This document shows, one piece after another, positions 16,008 through 25,931 of a DNA stretch of 64,000 bases. Origin of the DNA: Chloroflexota bacterium. GTDB taxonomy: Bacteria; Chloroflexota; Limnocylindria; Limnocylindrales; CSP1-4. The stretch's first letter is position 1. Each line of letters begins with the position of its first letter. The position numbers and the translations under genes were made by a program. The notes under the pieces were generated by a model. It had not been told where the DNA came from. It saw only the letters and a list, made by a program, of their open reading frames with translations, and searched no databases. The DNA is taken from the NCBI GenBank assembly GCA_030447745.1, contig JAUJOH010000001.1, positions 25,558 to 89,557 of the forward strand, in the 5' to 3' direction.

Positions 16008-18374
16008 ATGGACGCCCGGTCGCTCGTCCTGCTCGAGTTCGCGGCCGTCCGCGACCGCCTGGCCGAGCTGACCGCCTTCGGCCCGTCCCGGCGGCTCGCC
16101 GAGGCGCTCGAACCGGAGTCGGACCCGGTCCTCGTCGCGCGGGCGCTGGACGAGACGGACCAGGCCCGCGCGCTGCTTCGGGACCGCCCGGGTGTCGGCG
16201 TGGGCGCCGCCCACGACATCGGGCCCGCCGTCGAGCGAGCGGTGCGCGGCGGGCGGCTCGAGCCCGGCCATTTCCTGGAGATCGCGGAGACGCTCGATGC
16301 CACATCGCGCCTGGCGACCACGCTCGCGGACGAGCGGCGGCCGCTCCTGCGCGACCTCGGCCGCGAGCTGCACCCGCTGCCCGGGCTCCGGAGCACCCTC
16401 GCGCGGAGCTTCGACCCGGTGGGCGAGCTGCTCGACACGGCGTCACCGCGTCTCGGTCCGCTCCGCGGCGCGGTGCGCATCGCGTACGACCGCTTGCGGC
16501 GCCGGCTGGATGCGCTGGTGGGCTCCGAGCTGGGCGGCGCGCTCCAGGAGCCGATCGTCACGCTGCGCAACGGCCGCTACGTCGTGCCGGTCAAGTCCGA
16601 GGCGCGGTCCCGCGTCAAGGGGATCGTCCACGACGCCTCGGGCAGCGGTCAGACGCTGTTCGTGGAGCCGCTCGTCGTCGTCGAGCTGGGCAACGCGTGG
16701 CGCGAGGCGCTCGCCGCGGAGCAGGAGGAGATCGCGCGAATCCTGGACGAGCTGTCGTCGTTCGTCGCCGCGAACGCCGAGACGCTCCGCGAGACGCTCG
16801 GAGCGCTCGCGCGGTTCGACTTCTGGGCAGCCAAGGCGCAGCTGGCGTCGCTGATGGACGGCGTTCGCGCGGAGACCGCGGACCGACCGGTGGTGACCCT
16901 CCTCGGCGCCCGTCATCCGGGCCTGACCGGTCGCGTCGTCCCGATCGACGTCCGGCTCGGCGGCGACTACACGGCAATGGTGGTGACCGGCCCGAACACC
17001 GGCGGCAAGACGGTCACGCTGCGCACGCTCGGCCTGCTGGCGGTGATGCACCAGGCCGGTCTGCACGTGCCGGCCGACGCCGGCAGCCGATTGCCGATCT
17101 TCCGCGACGTGTTCGCCGACATCGGCGACGAGCAGTCGATCGCCCAGTCGCTGTCGACGTTCTCCGGCCACCTCCGGCGGATCATCCGGATCGTCGAGGC
17201 GGCCGGACCGGGGACGCTCGTGCTGCTCGACGAGCTCGGCGCGGGCACGGACCCTACGGAGGGCTCCGCGCTCGCCCAGGCGCTGCTCGACCACTTCATC
17301 CGGGCCGGCGCGCTGGTCGCCGCGACCACTCACTACGCCGAGCTCAAGGCGTACGCACACACGACGGAGCGCGCCCGAAACGCGTCGGTCGAGTTCGACC
17401 TGGACACGCTGTCGCCGACCTACCGGCTGACGATCGGGCTGCCGGGCGGAAGCCAGGCGTTCGCGATCGCGGAGCGCCTCGGCCTGCCGGCGCCGATCGT
17501 GGCCGATGCGCGGTCGCGCCTGTCGGAGAGCCAGCGCGCCTTCGAGGAGACCCTGGCCCGGATCCGGGAGGCGGAGGGCGAGACGAGCGACCGGCTCGAG
17601 CACGCCCGGGCCGCCGAGGCGCGTGCGGCGGAAGCCCTCCGACACGCCGAGGAGGAGCGCCGGCGGGCCCGTCGGGAGCGCGACGAGCTCGTCCGGTCCG
17701 CGCGCGCGGAGGCGGAGCGGCTCGTCACCGACCTGCGCGAGCAACTGGCGGACACGCAGCGGCGGCTGGAGCGCGAGACCGTGACCGCACCCGCCATCGA
17801 AGCCGCGCTGGGGCGGGCGGAGACGAGCCTCGAACGCCTGCCGGACGCGCCTCGCGAGGCACCGAGCGCCGTGCCGGCCGCGCCGCGGACGTGGCGGCTC
17901 GGCGAGCGCGCCCGAAGCCGGAACGGTGGCTGGGAGGGGCGGATCGCGGCCCTCGAGGAGGCCGGCCGGCGCGCGACGCTCGAGGCCGGCGGGATGCGGG
18001 TCTCGGTCCCGGTCGAGGAGCTGGAACCGGCCCTCGGCTTCGGGGGCGGTGACGGCCGCGGCGGTCCGGCCGCCGGGGACGGCGGCGCAGCATCGAACGC
18101 GGCGGCGCTCCAGGTGTCCCGCGCCCGGACGGTCGCGTCATCGCTGGACCTGCGCGGTGCCAGGGTGGACGAGGCGCTCGACGCGCTCGGCCACTATCTC
18201 GACGACGCGTCGATGGCCGGGCTGGACAAGGTGCTCGTGATCCACGGCCACGGAACCGGCGCGCTTCGCGACGCCGTGCGGACACAGGCGGCGGAACATC
18301 CGCTCGTCAAGCAGCTGCGGCCCGGCGATCGACACGAAGGCGGCGACGGCGCGACGATCGTGACGCTCGGCTGA
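16008..18374 (+). CDS. mutS2: MutS2 family ATPase/endonuclease
   Basis: 788 residues from ATG 16008, directly after the glycosylase stop. A MutS-type core lacks the mismatch-recognition domain. The ATPase has Walker A TGPNTGGKTVTLRT, Walker B LVLLDELGAGTDPTEG and the STFSGHL signature. A long coiled coil (AEARAAEALRHAEEERRRARRERDEL) precedes a KOW-like segment and a C-terminal Smr domain (SLDLRGARVDEALDALGHYLDDA; HGHGTGALRDAVR). MutS2 acts on branched DNA, and in some species splits collided ribosomes. A pairing with a glycosylase gene suggests a DNA-repair unit here. Intact. Confidence 0.96.
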   Translation: MDARSLVLLEFAAVRDRLAELTAFGPSRRLAEALEPESDPVLVARALDETDQARALLRDRPGVGVGAAHDIGPAVERAVRGGRLEPGHFLEIAETLDATSRLATTLADERRPLLRDLGRELHPLPGLRSTLARSFDPVGELLDTASPRLGPLRGAVRIAYDRLRRRLDALVGSELGGALQEPIVTLRNGRYVVPVKSEARSRVKGIVHDASGSGQTLFVEPLVVVELGNAWREALAAEQEEIARILDELSSFVAANAETLRETLGALARFDFWAAKAQLASLMDGVRAETADRPVVTLLGARHPGLTGRVVPIDVRLGGDYTAMVVTGPNTGGKTVTLRTLGLLAVMHQAGLHVPADAGSRLPIFRDVFADIGDEQSIAQSLSTFSGHLRRIIRIVEAAGPGTLVLLDELGAGTDPTEGSALAQALLDHFIRAGALVAATTHYAELKAYAHTTERARNASVEFDLDTLSPTYRLTIGLPGGSQAFAIAERLGLPAPIVADARSRLSESQRAFEETLARIREAEGETSDRLEHARAAEARAAEALRHAEEERRRARRERDELVRSARAEAERLVTDLREQLADTQRRLERETVTAPAIEAALGRAETSLERLPDAPREAPSAVPAAPRTWRLGERARSRNGGWEGRIAALEEAGRRATLEAGGMRVSVPVEELEPALGFGGGDGRGGPAAGDGGAASNAAALQVSRARTVASSLDLRGARVDEALDALGHYLDDASMAGLDKVLVIHGHGTGALRDAVRTQAAEHPLVKQLRPGDRHEGGDGATIVTLG

Positions 18375-18432
18375 GCGGCTGGCCTTCGGCGGCGTGGTCG
18401 GCGTCGCGGCCGTGTCGATCTCCGCGCGCGAC

Positions 18433-18438
18433 TAGCAT
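18433..18438 (+). promoter_or_regulatory. -10 box of tyrS (leaderless type)
   Basis: TAGCAT ends six nt before GTG 18445, too close for a ribosome-binding site. The same TANNNT-to-start spacing recurs in the window. Confidence 0.5.
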
Positions 18439-18444
18439 GGCGCC

Positions 18445-19749
18445 GTGACGAACCTCCGCGCCCCCGCCAAGCCGGGCCTCGCCGGGCTCCTCGACGAGCT
18501 GCGCTGGCGGAGCCTCTTCCACGACGCGACGCCCGGGCTCGAGGCGCGCCTGGCCACCGGCCGGCCGATCGCGGGCTACAACGGCTTCGATCCGTCGGGT
18601 CCGTCGCTCCATGTGGGCAACCTGCTGCCGATCATGGGCCTGGTCCACCTCCAGCGGCGCGGCGGCCGGCCGATCGCGCTGGTCGGCGGGGCGACTGGGA
18701 TGATCGGCGACCCGTCGGGGACGTCGGCGGAGCGCAACCTGCTCGATCTAGAAACGATCGAGGCGAACCTCGCCGGGATCCGCTCGCAGCTCGAGCGGTT
18801 CCTCGACTTCTCCGGGCCAGCCGGCGCCGAGATGGCCAACAACTACGACTGGCTCGGCGATGTGCCGATGCTGGAGTTCCTGCGCGACGTCGGCAAGCAC
18901 TTCACGATCCCGTACATGCTCGCCAAGGACTCGGTCCAGACGCGGATCGGCGGCGGACTCTCGTACACCGAGTTCAGCTACATGCTGCTCCAGGCAGCCG
19001 ACTTCCGACACCTCTATCGCGAGCGCGGCGTCGAGCTCCAGATGGGTGGCGCAGACCAGTGGGGCAACATCACCGCCGGCCTCGAGCTGATCCGCCGGAC
19101 CGCCGAGACGGCCGACGGCGGTGAGCCGGCGCACGGGCTCGCCTACACGCTCCTCACGAACCCTTCGGGCCAGAAGTTCGGCAAGACCGCCGCCGGGACG
19201 TCCGTCTGGCTCGACCCGGACCGGACGAGTCCGTACGCCTTTTACCAGTACTGGATCGACCGCCCGGACCAGGATGCCGCTCAGCAGATCCGGTTCCTGA
19301 CGCTGCTCGAGCAGGATGCGATCGAGGCGCTCGAGGCGGAGCAGGGCGCACGACCGGAGAGCCGGCCGCTCCAGCGCGCGCTCGCCGTCGACGTCACGTC
19401 GCGCGTTCACGGCGAGGAGGCGGCTCGCCACGCCGTTCGCGTGTCCGAGGCGGTCTTCTCGCGGGACCCGATCCGCGAGCCGGCCGTCCTCGCCACACTC
19501 CACGAGGCGGTCGACGGCTTCGCGTTCACCGACGCCGAACGCCGGGCAGGGATCGTGCCGCTGCTCGTCGGGAGCGGCACGTTTCCGTCGAACGGCGACG
19601 CCCGGCGCACCGTCGCCCAGGGCGGCGTGACGATCAACGAGGTCAGGATCGGGTCCGCGGACGACCCGGTCCCGGAGCCGATCAACGAGGAGTGGCTGGT
19701 CGTGCGCATAGGCAAGAAGCGACTGCGGGTCGGCCGCCGAACGTCGTGA
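18445..19749 (+). CDS. tyrS: Tyrosyl-tRNA synthetase
   Basis: 434 residues from GTG 18445. A class I synthetase: YNGFDPSGPSLHVGNLLPIMGLVHLQ (HIGH-type motif HVGN), LQAADFRHLYRERGVELQMGGADQWGNITAGLELIRR (tyrosine-specific) and GQKFGKTAAGTSVWLD (KMSKS equivalent KFGKT). The C-terminal S4-like domain is short (GDARRTVAQGGVTINEVRIGS). The presence of KFGKT marks the TyrS group typical of many bacteria. It is convergent with the his operon, whose last gene ends 13 bp away. Confidence 0.97.
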   Translation: MTNLRAPAKPGLAGLLDELRWRSLFHDATPGLEARLATGRPIAGYNGFDPSGPSLHVGNLLPIMGLVHLQRRGGRPIALVGGATGMIGDPSGTSAERNLLDLETIEANLAGIRSQLERFLDFSGPAGAEMANNYDWLGDVPMLEFLRDVGKHFTIPYMLAKDSVQTRIGGGLSYTEFSYMLLQAADFRHLYRERGVELQMGGADQWGNITAGLELIRRTAETADGGEPAHGLAYTLLTNPSGQKFGKTAAGTSVWLDPDRTSPYAFYQYWIDRPDQDAAQQIRFLTLLEQDAIEALEAEQGARPESRPLQRALAVDVTSRVHGEEAARHAVRVSEAVFSRDPIREPAVLATLHEAVDGFAFTDAERRAGIVPLLVGSGTFPSNGDARRTVAQGGVTINEVRIGSADDPVPEPINEEWLVVRIGKKRLRVGRRTS

Positions 19750-19761
19750 CCGGAGCGCGCC

Positions 19762-20454
19762 CTACCGGCCGTGACGGGCGCGGAGGACGCGGACGACGTC
19801 CGCCGGCTCGACGCCTCGCTCGGCCAACAGCACGAGAGCGTGATACATAAGGTCGGCGGTCTCCTCGGTGATCCGTTCGCGCGTCATGTCGCGGTCGGCG
19901 CCCGACGCGTCGCGGGCAGCGTCGTCCTTGGCGGCGAGGAGAACCTCGGTCGCCTCTTCGGTGACCTTGCGGGCGACGGCGTCGACGCCACCCTCGAGAA
20001 GCGACGTCGTGTACGAGCCGCGCGGTCGCTCCGCGACGCGCGAGGCGATCGTCGACCACAGCGTCTCGAGCCAGCCAAGGCCGTGGGCGGTGGCAGCCGG
20101 CGACGCGGCGGCGCCCGGCTTGGCCGATGCGGCCGCGCCGTCCGGGTCAAAGCAGCTCCGGGTCTCCCGATGGCAGGTCGGCCCGACGGGATCGACCGTC
20201 ACGAGCAACGCGTCGGCGTCGCAGTCGACGGTCAGGTCGACGAGGCGCAGGACGTGGCCGCTCGTCTCGCCCTTGCGCCACAGCCGGTCGCGCGAGCGCG
20301 AGTGGAAGTGGACCTCGCCCGTGGCGGTCGTGGCGGCCAGTGCCTCGGCGTCCATCCAGGCGAGCATGAGAACGCGCCCGTCGGCGGCGTCCTGGACGAC
20401 CGCCGGCGCGAGCCCGTCGGCCCCGAACCGGACGTCGGGCGCGGCGACGGTCAC
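19762..20454 (-). CDS. hisI: Bifunctional phosphoribosyl-AMP cyclohydrolase / phosphoribosyl-ATP pyrophosphatase
   Basis: 230 residues from GTG 20454, overlapping the hisF stop by GTGA. The N-terminal HisI domain has [40 protein letters not shown] and the metal-binding [25 protein letters not shown]. An Ala-rich linker leads to a HisE domain with [33 protein letters not shown] and [18 protein letters not shown]. It performs the second and third steps of histidine synthesis. It is the last gene of the operon. The ORF track merges it with an antisense-like upstream frame. Confidence 0.95.
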   Translation of the reverse strand: MTVAAPDVRFGADGLAPAVVQDAADGRVLMLAWMDAEALAATTATGEVHFHSRSRDRLWRKGETSGHVLRLVDLTVDCDADALLVTVDPVGPTCHRETRSCFDPDGAAASAKPGAAASPAATAHGLGWLETLWSTIASRVAERPRGSYTTSLLEGGVDAVARKVTEEATEVLLAAKDDAARDASGADRDMTRERITEETADLMYHALVLLAERGVEPADVVRVLRARHGR

Positions 20455-21230
20455 GCCGCCCGCACCGGCAGGCCCGCCGCGACCATCACCCGCTTCACCT
20501 CGGCGATCGAGTGGATCCGGCGGTGGAAGATCGATGCGGCCAGAACGGCGTCGGCACCGCCCTCGACCACGGCAGCCACGAAGTCGGCCGGACCGGACGC
20601 CCCGCCGGACGCGATGACCGGCACGGTGACCCGCGACGAGATGGCCCGGAGGAGCGCCGTGTCGAACCCCGCCCGCGTGCCGTCGCGGTCCATCGACGTC
20701 ACCAGCAGCTCGCCGGCGCCGAGCTCCGCGGCGCGCTGGGCCCACTCCGCGGCATCGACGCCGGTCGCCTCGCGGCCGCCCTTGACGACCACGTCCCACG
20801 CCGGCTCGCGGTCCGTGCCGTCGTCGGTTCGGCGGCGGGCGTCGATCGCGACCACGACGGCCTGGCGCCCGAAGCGGGCCGCACACCGCGAGACGAGCGC
20901 CGGATCCGACACGGCCGCCGTGTTGAACGACACCTTGTCCGCGCCGGCACGCAGGACGTCCCGCATCTCGCCGACCGTCCGGACACCGCCCCCCACGGTC
21001 AGCGGCACGAAGGCCCGGCGCGCCGTCCGCTCCACGACGTCGAGGAGCGTTGCGCGCCCCTCCGGCGCCGCGGTGATGTCGAGGAAGACCAGCTCGTCCG
21101 CGCCCTCGCGGGCGTAGCGCTCGGCGAGCTCCGGCGGGTCGCCCTCGTCGACGAGATCCACGAACCGGGTGCCCTTCACGACCCGCCCACCGGCCACGTC
21201 GAGACACGGGATCACCCGCCGGCGGAGCAA
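20451..21230 (-). CDS. hisF: Imidazole glycerol phosphate synthase subunit HisF
   Basis: 259 residues from TTG 21230, one base after the hisH stop. TIM barrel with the catalytic Asp in [15 protein letters not shown], phosphate loops LTVGGGVRT and VIASGGASG, and [10 protein letters not shown]. It receives ammonia from HisH to form IGP and AICAR. hisF is coupled to hisI by GTGA. TTG is an unusual start, but the conserved [10 protein letters not shown] begins directly after it. Confidence 0.97.
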   Translation of the reverse strand: MLRRRVIPCLDVAGGRVVKGTRFVDLVDEGDPPELAERYAREGADELVFLDITAAPEGRATLLDVVERTARRAFVPLTVGGGVRTVGEMRDVLRAGADKVSFNTAAVSDPALVSRCAARFGRQAVVVAIDARRRTDDGTDREPAWDVVVKGGREATGVDAAEWAQRAAELGAGELLVTSMDRDGTRAGFDTALLRAISSRVTVPVIASGGASGPADFVAAVVEGGADAVLAASIFHRRIHSIAEVKRVMVAAGLPVRAA

Positions 21231-21231
21231 C

Positions 21232-21960
21232 TCAGTCCCCGCCGCTCGTGCCGCCGGCGCCGACCGGCGCGTACTGCGCGCCCGCTCCAGCGGTCAGTGC
21301 ACCGGACCACCGGACGAAGTTGGCGAGGAGACGGAGGCCGTCGCCGCCGCTGCGCTCGGGGTGGAACTGCACGCCCAGCACGTTCCCTCGCTCGATGACG
21401 GACGGGAACCGGACGCCGTGCTCGGTCTCGGCGAGCGTCAGGCGGTCGGCGCCGACGCCTTCCGGCAGCCCCACGTACGAATGGACGAAGTAGAGATCGG
21501 GCTCCGCGCCGAGCCCGTCGAGGAGCGCGTGGTCGCGCCGGCGGACGACCTGGTTCCAGCCGATGTGGGGCAGCGTGGGGGCCCCGTCGAGCCGGACCGC
21601 GCGGCCGGTCAGGACGCCGAACGTGTCCGCCGCGTCCTCCTCGCTCCGGTCGAACAGGAGCTGAAGGCCGAGGCAGATCCCGAGATACGGTCGCCCGCCG
21701 GCGATCCAGTTGAGGAGCGGGTCGACGAGGCCCGCCCGGGTCAGCCGCCGCATCGCCGGCGCAGCCGCGCCGACCCCCGGCACGATCAGGGTCTGGACCA
21801 GCTCGAGGCCGCGCGCGTCGCGCACGAGCACCGGCTCCGCGCCGACCTCCAGCAGCGCCTGCTCGATGCTGACCAGGTTCCCCGCGCCGTAGTCGACGAC
21901 GCCCACGCGAAGCCGCCGGTCGTCGCCGACCGCGGGCGCCGCCGGCTGCCACGCCCTCAC
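21232..21960 (-). CDS. hisH: Imidazole glycerol phosphate synthase glutaminase subunit HisH
   Basis: 242 residues from GTG 21960, which overlaps the hisB stop (GTGA); the ORF track start at 22014 is too early. It is a class I glutamine amidotransferase: [18 protein letters not shown], the nucleophile in [33 protein letters not shown], and the catalytic His-Glu in [13 protein letters not shown]. It supplies ammonia to HisF. The C-terminal 18 residues (Gly/Ala-rich) extend beyond the usual end. Confidence 0.96.
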   Translation of the reverse strand: MRAWQPAAPAVGDDRRLRVGVVDYGAGNLVSIEQALLEVGAEPVLVRDARGLELVQTLIVPGVGAAAPAMRRLTRAGLVDPLLNWIAGGRPYLGICLGLQLLFDRSEEDAADTFGVLTGRAVRLDGAPTLPHIGWNQVVRRRDHALLDGLGAEPDLYFVHSYVGLPEGVGADRLTLAETEHGVRFPSVIERGNVLGVQFHPERSGGDGLRLLANFVRWSGALTAGAGAQYAPVGAGGTSGGD

Positions 21961-22583
21961 CCGAGCGCGCCCTTGGTCGAGGCCACACCGCTCCGGCGGG
22001 CGTCCGGCTCGCACGCGACGCGGAGGGCGCGCCCGAGCGCCTTGAACGCGGCCTCCGCGAGGTGGTGGTCGTTGCGGCCCGAGCCGCGGAGATGAAGCGT
22101 CGCGCCCGCCGTCCGGGCGAACGCCTCGAGGGCGTGGTCGACCAGCTGCAGCGGCAGCCCGCCGCAGCGCTCGGCGCGAAACGGAAGGTCGATCACGGCA
22201 TAGGGACGGCCCCCGACGTCGATGACGGCCGTGGCCAGCGACTCGTCCATGGGGACCGCGGCATCGCCGAAGCGCCAGATGCCAGTCCGGTCGCCGAGGG
22301 CCGCCGCGAACGCGGAGCCGAGGACGAGCGCCACGTCCTCGACGGTGTGGTGCTCGTCGACGTGGAGGTCGCCTGCCGCCCGCACCTCGAGGTCGAAGAG
22401 CCCGTGGTGTGCCAGCGACCCGAGCAGGTGATCGAGGAACCCGATCCCGGTCGCGACGGACGTCGTCCCGTCGCCGTCGAGCCGGAGCGAGACACTGACC
22501 TGCGTCTCGCGCGTCCGCCGGCTGACGGTCGCCTGTCGGGCGCCGTCAACCGCCACGTCGACCGATCCGAGCGGCGTGCTCAC
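21957..22583 (-). CDS. hisB: Imidazoleglycerol-phosphate dehydratase
   Basis: 208 residues from GTG 22583 (GTGA overlap with hisC). Contains the duplicated Mn-binding signatures GFLDHLLGSLAHHGLFDLEV, DEHHTVEDVALVLG, and the second-half equivalents VDHALEAFARTAGATLHLRGSGRNDHHLAEAAFKALGRALR. It is a monofunctional dehydratase without a fused phosphatase domain, and no histidinol-phosphatase gene is in the cluster. The N-terminal 25 residues form a short extension before the conserved core. Confidence 0.97.
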   Translation of the reverse strand: MSTPLGSVDVAVDGARQATVSRRTRETQVSVSLRLDGDGTTSVATGIGFLDHLLGSLAHHGLFDLEVRAAGDLHVDEHHTVEDVALVLGSAFAAALGDRTGIWRFGDAAVPMDESLATAVIDVGGRPYAVIDLPFRAERCGGLPLQLVDHALEAFARTAGATLHLRGSGRNDHHLAEAAFKALGRALRVACEPDARRSGVASTKGALG

Positions 22584-23725
22584 GGCGCGGTTCCCTGGGC
22601 GATCTGCTGCGCCGCCTCGACCAGGCGGTCGTTGTCGGCGGTGTCGCGCACGGTCAGGCGCAGGTAGGCCGCCAGCGAGTGATCCGCGGCGAAGGTTCGG
22701 GGGACGAGGCCGCGGCGGAGCAGCCCCTCGGCCGTCCGACCGGCGCGCTCCGCGGTCCCGAAGTCGGCAAGCAGGAAGTTGGTCACGGAGGGGCCGACGA
22801 CCCAGCCGGCATCGCGCAGGCCGGCGGCGAGCCGGTCGCGCTCGCGCTCGACGCGGACGAGGTTGCCGTCGAGGACGGTGGGGTCCGACAGCGCCTCCGT
22901 CACGACGGCCACGGAGGGGGTCGCCACCGATCCGGGCGGGCGATAGGGGGCGATCTCGGCGATCGTCTCGGGCCGCGCGACGGCGAACCCGACCCGCAGA
23001 CCGGCCAGTGCATAAGCCTTGCTCGCGGTGCGGACCACGACCAGCCTCGGATAGCGATGACGGAGGTCGACGAGCGATCGGCCGACGAACTCCGCGTACG
23101 CCTCGTCGAGCGCGACGACGGGCGGCGTTCGGCCTTCAACCGCCGCATCGGCCGCCAGGTCGTCGAGGAGTGCGTCGACCGTGCCCGGCGGCTCGGCGAG
23201 CGCAGTGGGATTGTTCGGGCTGCAGAGCCAGAGCACGTCCGCCTCCCGGACGGCTTCGCGTGTCGCCGGCAGGTCGAGCGCCCAGCCGTCGGCGGCCCCG
23301 AGGCGCGGGACGGCTGCGACCGTCGCCCCGCGCTGCTCGGTGATGACCCGGTACATCGCGTACGTCGGCGTCGGGACGACCGCAACGGCGCCGGACGGGA
23401 GGAACGCCTTCCCGATGAGGTCGAGGATCTCGTCGGCACCCGCGCCGACGAGGAGTTCGTCGGGCTCGACACCGTAGCGCGCGGCAGCGGCGTCGACGAG
23501 CCGACGGTAGTCGGACTGCGGGTACTCGGACAGCGGCGTGTCGAAATCGCCTCGGGCAAGGATCTCGAGCGCGAGGTTCGGCGGGGCGGGCGAGGTGTTG
23601 AGGTCGAACCGGACGACCTGGTCGAGTCGCACCCCGTACCGCAGGGCGACCTCGACGTTCGTGGCCTCCCACGTGTACGTCGTCGGCGGGGTGGGGGAGG
23701 CGAAGGTGACCGGCGTGGGGCTCAT
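22580..23725 (-). CDS. hisC: Histidinol-phosphate aminotransferase
   Basis: 381 residues from ATG 23725 (ATGA overlap with hisD). Fold-type I PLP enzyme: FDLNTSPAPPNLALEIL, LLVGAGADEILDLIGKAFL, PTPTYAMYRVITEQRGA, LCSPNNPTALAEPPG, VVALDEAYAEFVG, and the Schiff-base Lys in RTASKAYALAGLRVGFAVA. Ends with LRLTVRDTADNDRLVEAAQQ. The ORF track start at 24970 is an antisense-like extension; the ATGA overlap fixes the true start. Intact. Confidence 0.96.
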   Translation of the reverse strand: MSPTPVTFASPTPPTTYTWEATNVEVALRYGVRLDQVVRFDLNTSPAPPNLALEILARGDFDTPLSEYPQSDYRRLVDAAAARYGVEPDELLVGAGADEILDLIGKAFLPSGAVAVVPTPTYAMYRVITEQRGATVAAVPRLGAADGWALDLPATREAVREADVLWLCSPNNPTALAEPPGTVDALLDDLAADAAVEGRTPPVVALDEAYAEFVGRSLVDLRHRYPRLVVVRTASKAYALAGLRVGFAVARPETIAEIAPYRPPGSVATPSVAVVTEALSDPTVLDGNLVRVERERDRLAAGLRDAGWVVGPSVTNFLLADFGTAERAGRTAEGLLRRGLVPRTFAADHSLAAYLRLTVRDTADNDRLVEAAQQIAQGTAP

Positions 23726-25074
23726 CGGTCCCGTCCGTCGGCGTCGTCCCCCGCGAAGCGCGCCTCGACAGCGTCGCGATGCGCGAGGAGGCCCTCGGCC
23801 GAGGCGAGCGCGCCGATCGTGCGGCGGATTCCGCCCAGACCGTCGCGCGTGAGCCGTTGCACTTGAAGGTAGTGGCCGAAGGTCGCCACGTCGAGCGGTC
23901 CGCAGGCCCGTGCCAGCCCGCCCGTCGGGAGGACGTGGTTGGCGCCCGTGGCGTAGTCCCCGGCCGATTCGGGCGCCCAGCGGCCGACGAACACGGACCC
24001 GGCGTGGCGGAGCCGCGCGACCGTCGCCTCGAGCGGCCCGACGTCGACCGACAGGTGCTCCGGCGCGTAGCGGTTCACGAAGTCGACGGCGGCGTCCAGG
24101 TCCCGGGCGAGGACCATGGCCCCGTGCTGGGCAAGAGCTCGCTCGAGGACCGCCCGTCGCGCGGCGGTCGAGAGGCGCCGCCCGACCTCCGACTCCACCG
24201 CATCGGCAAGCTGCGGGTCGGTCGTCACGAGGATCGCGGGGGAGTCCGGGCCGTGCTCGGCCTGGGTGATCAGGTCCGCCGCCACGGTGAGCGGGTCCGC
24301 TTGGGCGTCGGCCAGCACCATCCCCTCGGAGGGCCCGGCGGGAAGGTCGATCCCGACCTCGCCGACGAGCTCGATCTTGGCGGCGGTGACCCATGCGTTC
24401 CCGGGCCCGACGATCCGGTCCACGGGGTCGAGCCCCTCGTCGGGCAGCCCGAAGGCGAGCGCTCCGATCGCCTGGGCGCCACCCGACACGACGAACGCGT
24501 CGACGCCAAGCAGCCCCGCCGCCCCGAGCACCACACCATCCGCCGTGCCGCTCGGACCCGCGGGCGAGGCGACGACGATCCGGCCCACGCCGGCCACGCG
24601 GGCGGGCGCAACCGTCATGACCAGCGAGGAGGGATACGGCGCGGAGCCGCCGGGAACATAGGCGCCGACGCTGTCGAGCGGCTCCCACCGGCGCTCGATC
24701 TCGATCCCGCGCGCGACCTGGGTGCGGGCCGTCTCCGGGTGCTGGTCGCGGGAGAAGCGAGTGACGTGATCGATCGCCTGGTCGAGTGCGCGCCGAACCT
24801 CCGGCTCGAGGGCGGTCGCCGCCGCGGCGAGCTGCTCGCGCCCGAGGACCAGCCGGCCGGCCGCGTCGCCGCCCCCGAACCGACCGTTGGCCGCGCGAAC
24901 CGCCGCGGCACCGTCGCGGCGGACGTCGTCGAGGATCCCGCGAACGGCGGTGCGAACGGCCGGATCGCACACGGATCCGCGGCGGGTGAGTGCGGCGAGC
25001 GCAGCGGCGGTGGCGGGGTCGTCAGCCGCGAGATCGAGTCGGCGGAGCCGGAGCGCCGGCGTCGCGGCGGTCAC
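23722..25074 (-). CDS. hisD: Histidinol dehydrogenase
   Basis: 450 residues from GTG 25074, overlapping the hisG stop by GTGA. Characteristic segments: GIEIERRWEPLDSVGAYVPGGSAPYPSSLVMTVAPARVAGV, FVVSGGAQAIGALAFGLPDEGLDPVDRIVGPGNAWVTAAKIELVGEVGIDLPAGPSEGMVLAD, LITQAEHGPDSPAILVT, and NRYAPEHLSVDV. ATGANHVLPTGGLARACGPLDVATFGHYLQVQRL carries the catalytic and Zn-binding residues. It catalyses the last two oxidation steps. Length normal, no indels. Confidence 0.97.
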   Translation of the reverse strand: MTAATPALRLRRLDLAADDPATAAALAALTRRGSVCDPAVRTAVRGILDDVRRDGAAAVRAANGRFGGGDAAGRLVLGREQLAAAATALEPEVRRALDQAIDHVTRFSRDQHPETARTQVARGIEIERRWEPLDSVGAYVPGGSAPYPSSLVMTVAPARVAGVGRIVVASPAGPSGTADGVVLGAAGLLGVDAFVVSGGAQAIGALAFGLPDEGLDPVDRIVGPGNAWVTAAKIELVGEVGIDLPAGPSEGMVLADAQADPLTVAADLITQAEHGPDSPAILVTTDPQLADAVESEVGRRLSTAARRAVLERALAQHGAMVLARDLDAAVDFVNRYAPEHLSVDVGPLEATVARLRHAGSVFVGRWAPESAGDYATGANHVLPTGGLARACGPLDVATFGHYLQVQRLTRDGLGGIRRTIGALASAEGLLAHRDAVEARFAGDDADGRDR

Positions 25075-25931
25075 GGGACGATCTTCTCGATCGGCAGGAC
25101 GAGGATGCCCGATGCGCCGGCCGCCTTGAGCCTCGGCAGGAGGCTCCACACCTCGTCGGCGCCGACGACCGAGTGAATCGCGATCATGCCCGCGTGCGCG
25201 AGCGGGATGACGGTCGGTGACTCGAGCGCCGGGAGGAGCCGCTCGAGCTCTGGCAGCGTCGTGGCCGGGGCGTTCAGCATCAGGTACTTGCGGTCGCGGG
25301 CGGCGATGACGGACGAGAGCATCGTGTCGATCGCGTCGAGCTCGTCGGCGCGCTGGCGGTGTGCCGTCGGGTTGGCGACCAGGACCGCCTCGGACGCCAG
25401 AACGTCACCGATCGGGCGAAGGCCGTTCATCACCAGCGTCGAGCCGGTCGAGACGAGGTCGACGACGGCCTCCGCGAGCCCGAGGCGGGGCGCGACTTCG
25501 ACGGCCCCCGAGATCGGGATGACATCCACTTCGAGCCGCTGCTCGGCGAAGAACCGGCGGGTGGTGTTGGGGTGCGCGGTGGCGACGCGCAACCCGGCGA
25601 GGTCCGCGATGACGCGGATTGGGCTGTCGTTGGGCGCCGCGGCAGCGAGGCGGCAGCGGCCGTAGCCCAGCTCGCGGATCCGAGGCAGCTCCGCCCCCGT
25701 CTCGGCGAGCAGGTCGACGCCGGTGACGCCGAGGTCCGCCACGCCGTCACCGACGAACTCGATGACGTCGTTCGTGCGGATGAACAGGATATCCAGATCG
25801 AGGTTCTGGACGCGAGCCACGAGCGCCCGGTCATGCTCCTCGAAGACCAGACCCGCGTCCCGGAGCAGCTTGACCGTGGGCTCGACGAGGCGGCCCTTGT
25901 TGGGGACGGCGAGCCGGAGCCGGCCGGTCAA
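25071..25931 (-). CDS. hisG: ATP phosphoribosyltransferase, long form
   Basis: 286 residues from TTG 25931, overlapping the yerC stop in a TTGA arrangement. The catalytic part has LRLAVPNKGRLVEPTVKLLRDAG, RTNDVIEFVGDGVADLGVTGVDLL, GAVEVAPRLGLAEAVVDLVSTGSTLVMNGL (PRPP loop). The C-terminal 75 residues (KYLMLNAPATTLPELERLLPALESPTVIPLAHAGMIAIHSVV) form the HisG_C regulatory domain that binds histidine. It is therefore the HisG_L type that needs no HisZ, and none is present. First committed step; feedback inhibition by histidine is expected. Confidence 0.96.
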   Translation of the reverse strand: MTGRLRLAVPNKGRLVEPTVKLLRDAGLVFEEHDRALVARVQNLDLDILFIRTNDVIEFVGDGVADLGVTGVDLLAETGAELPRIRELGYGRCRLAAAAPNDSPIRVIADLAGLRVATAHPNTTRRFFAEQRLEVDVIPISGAVEVAPRLGLAEAVVDLVSTGSTLVMNGLRPIGDVLASEAVLVANPTAHRQRADELDAIDTMLSSVIAARDRKYLMLNAPATTLPELERLLPALESPTVIPLAHAGMIAIHSVVGADEVWSLLPRLKAAGASGILVLPIEKIVP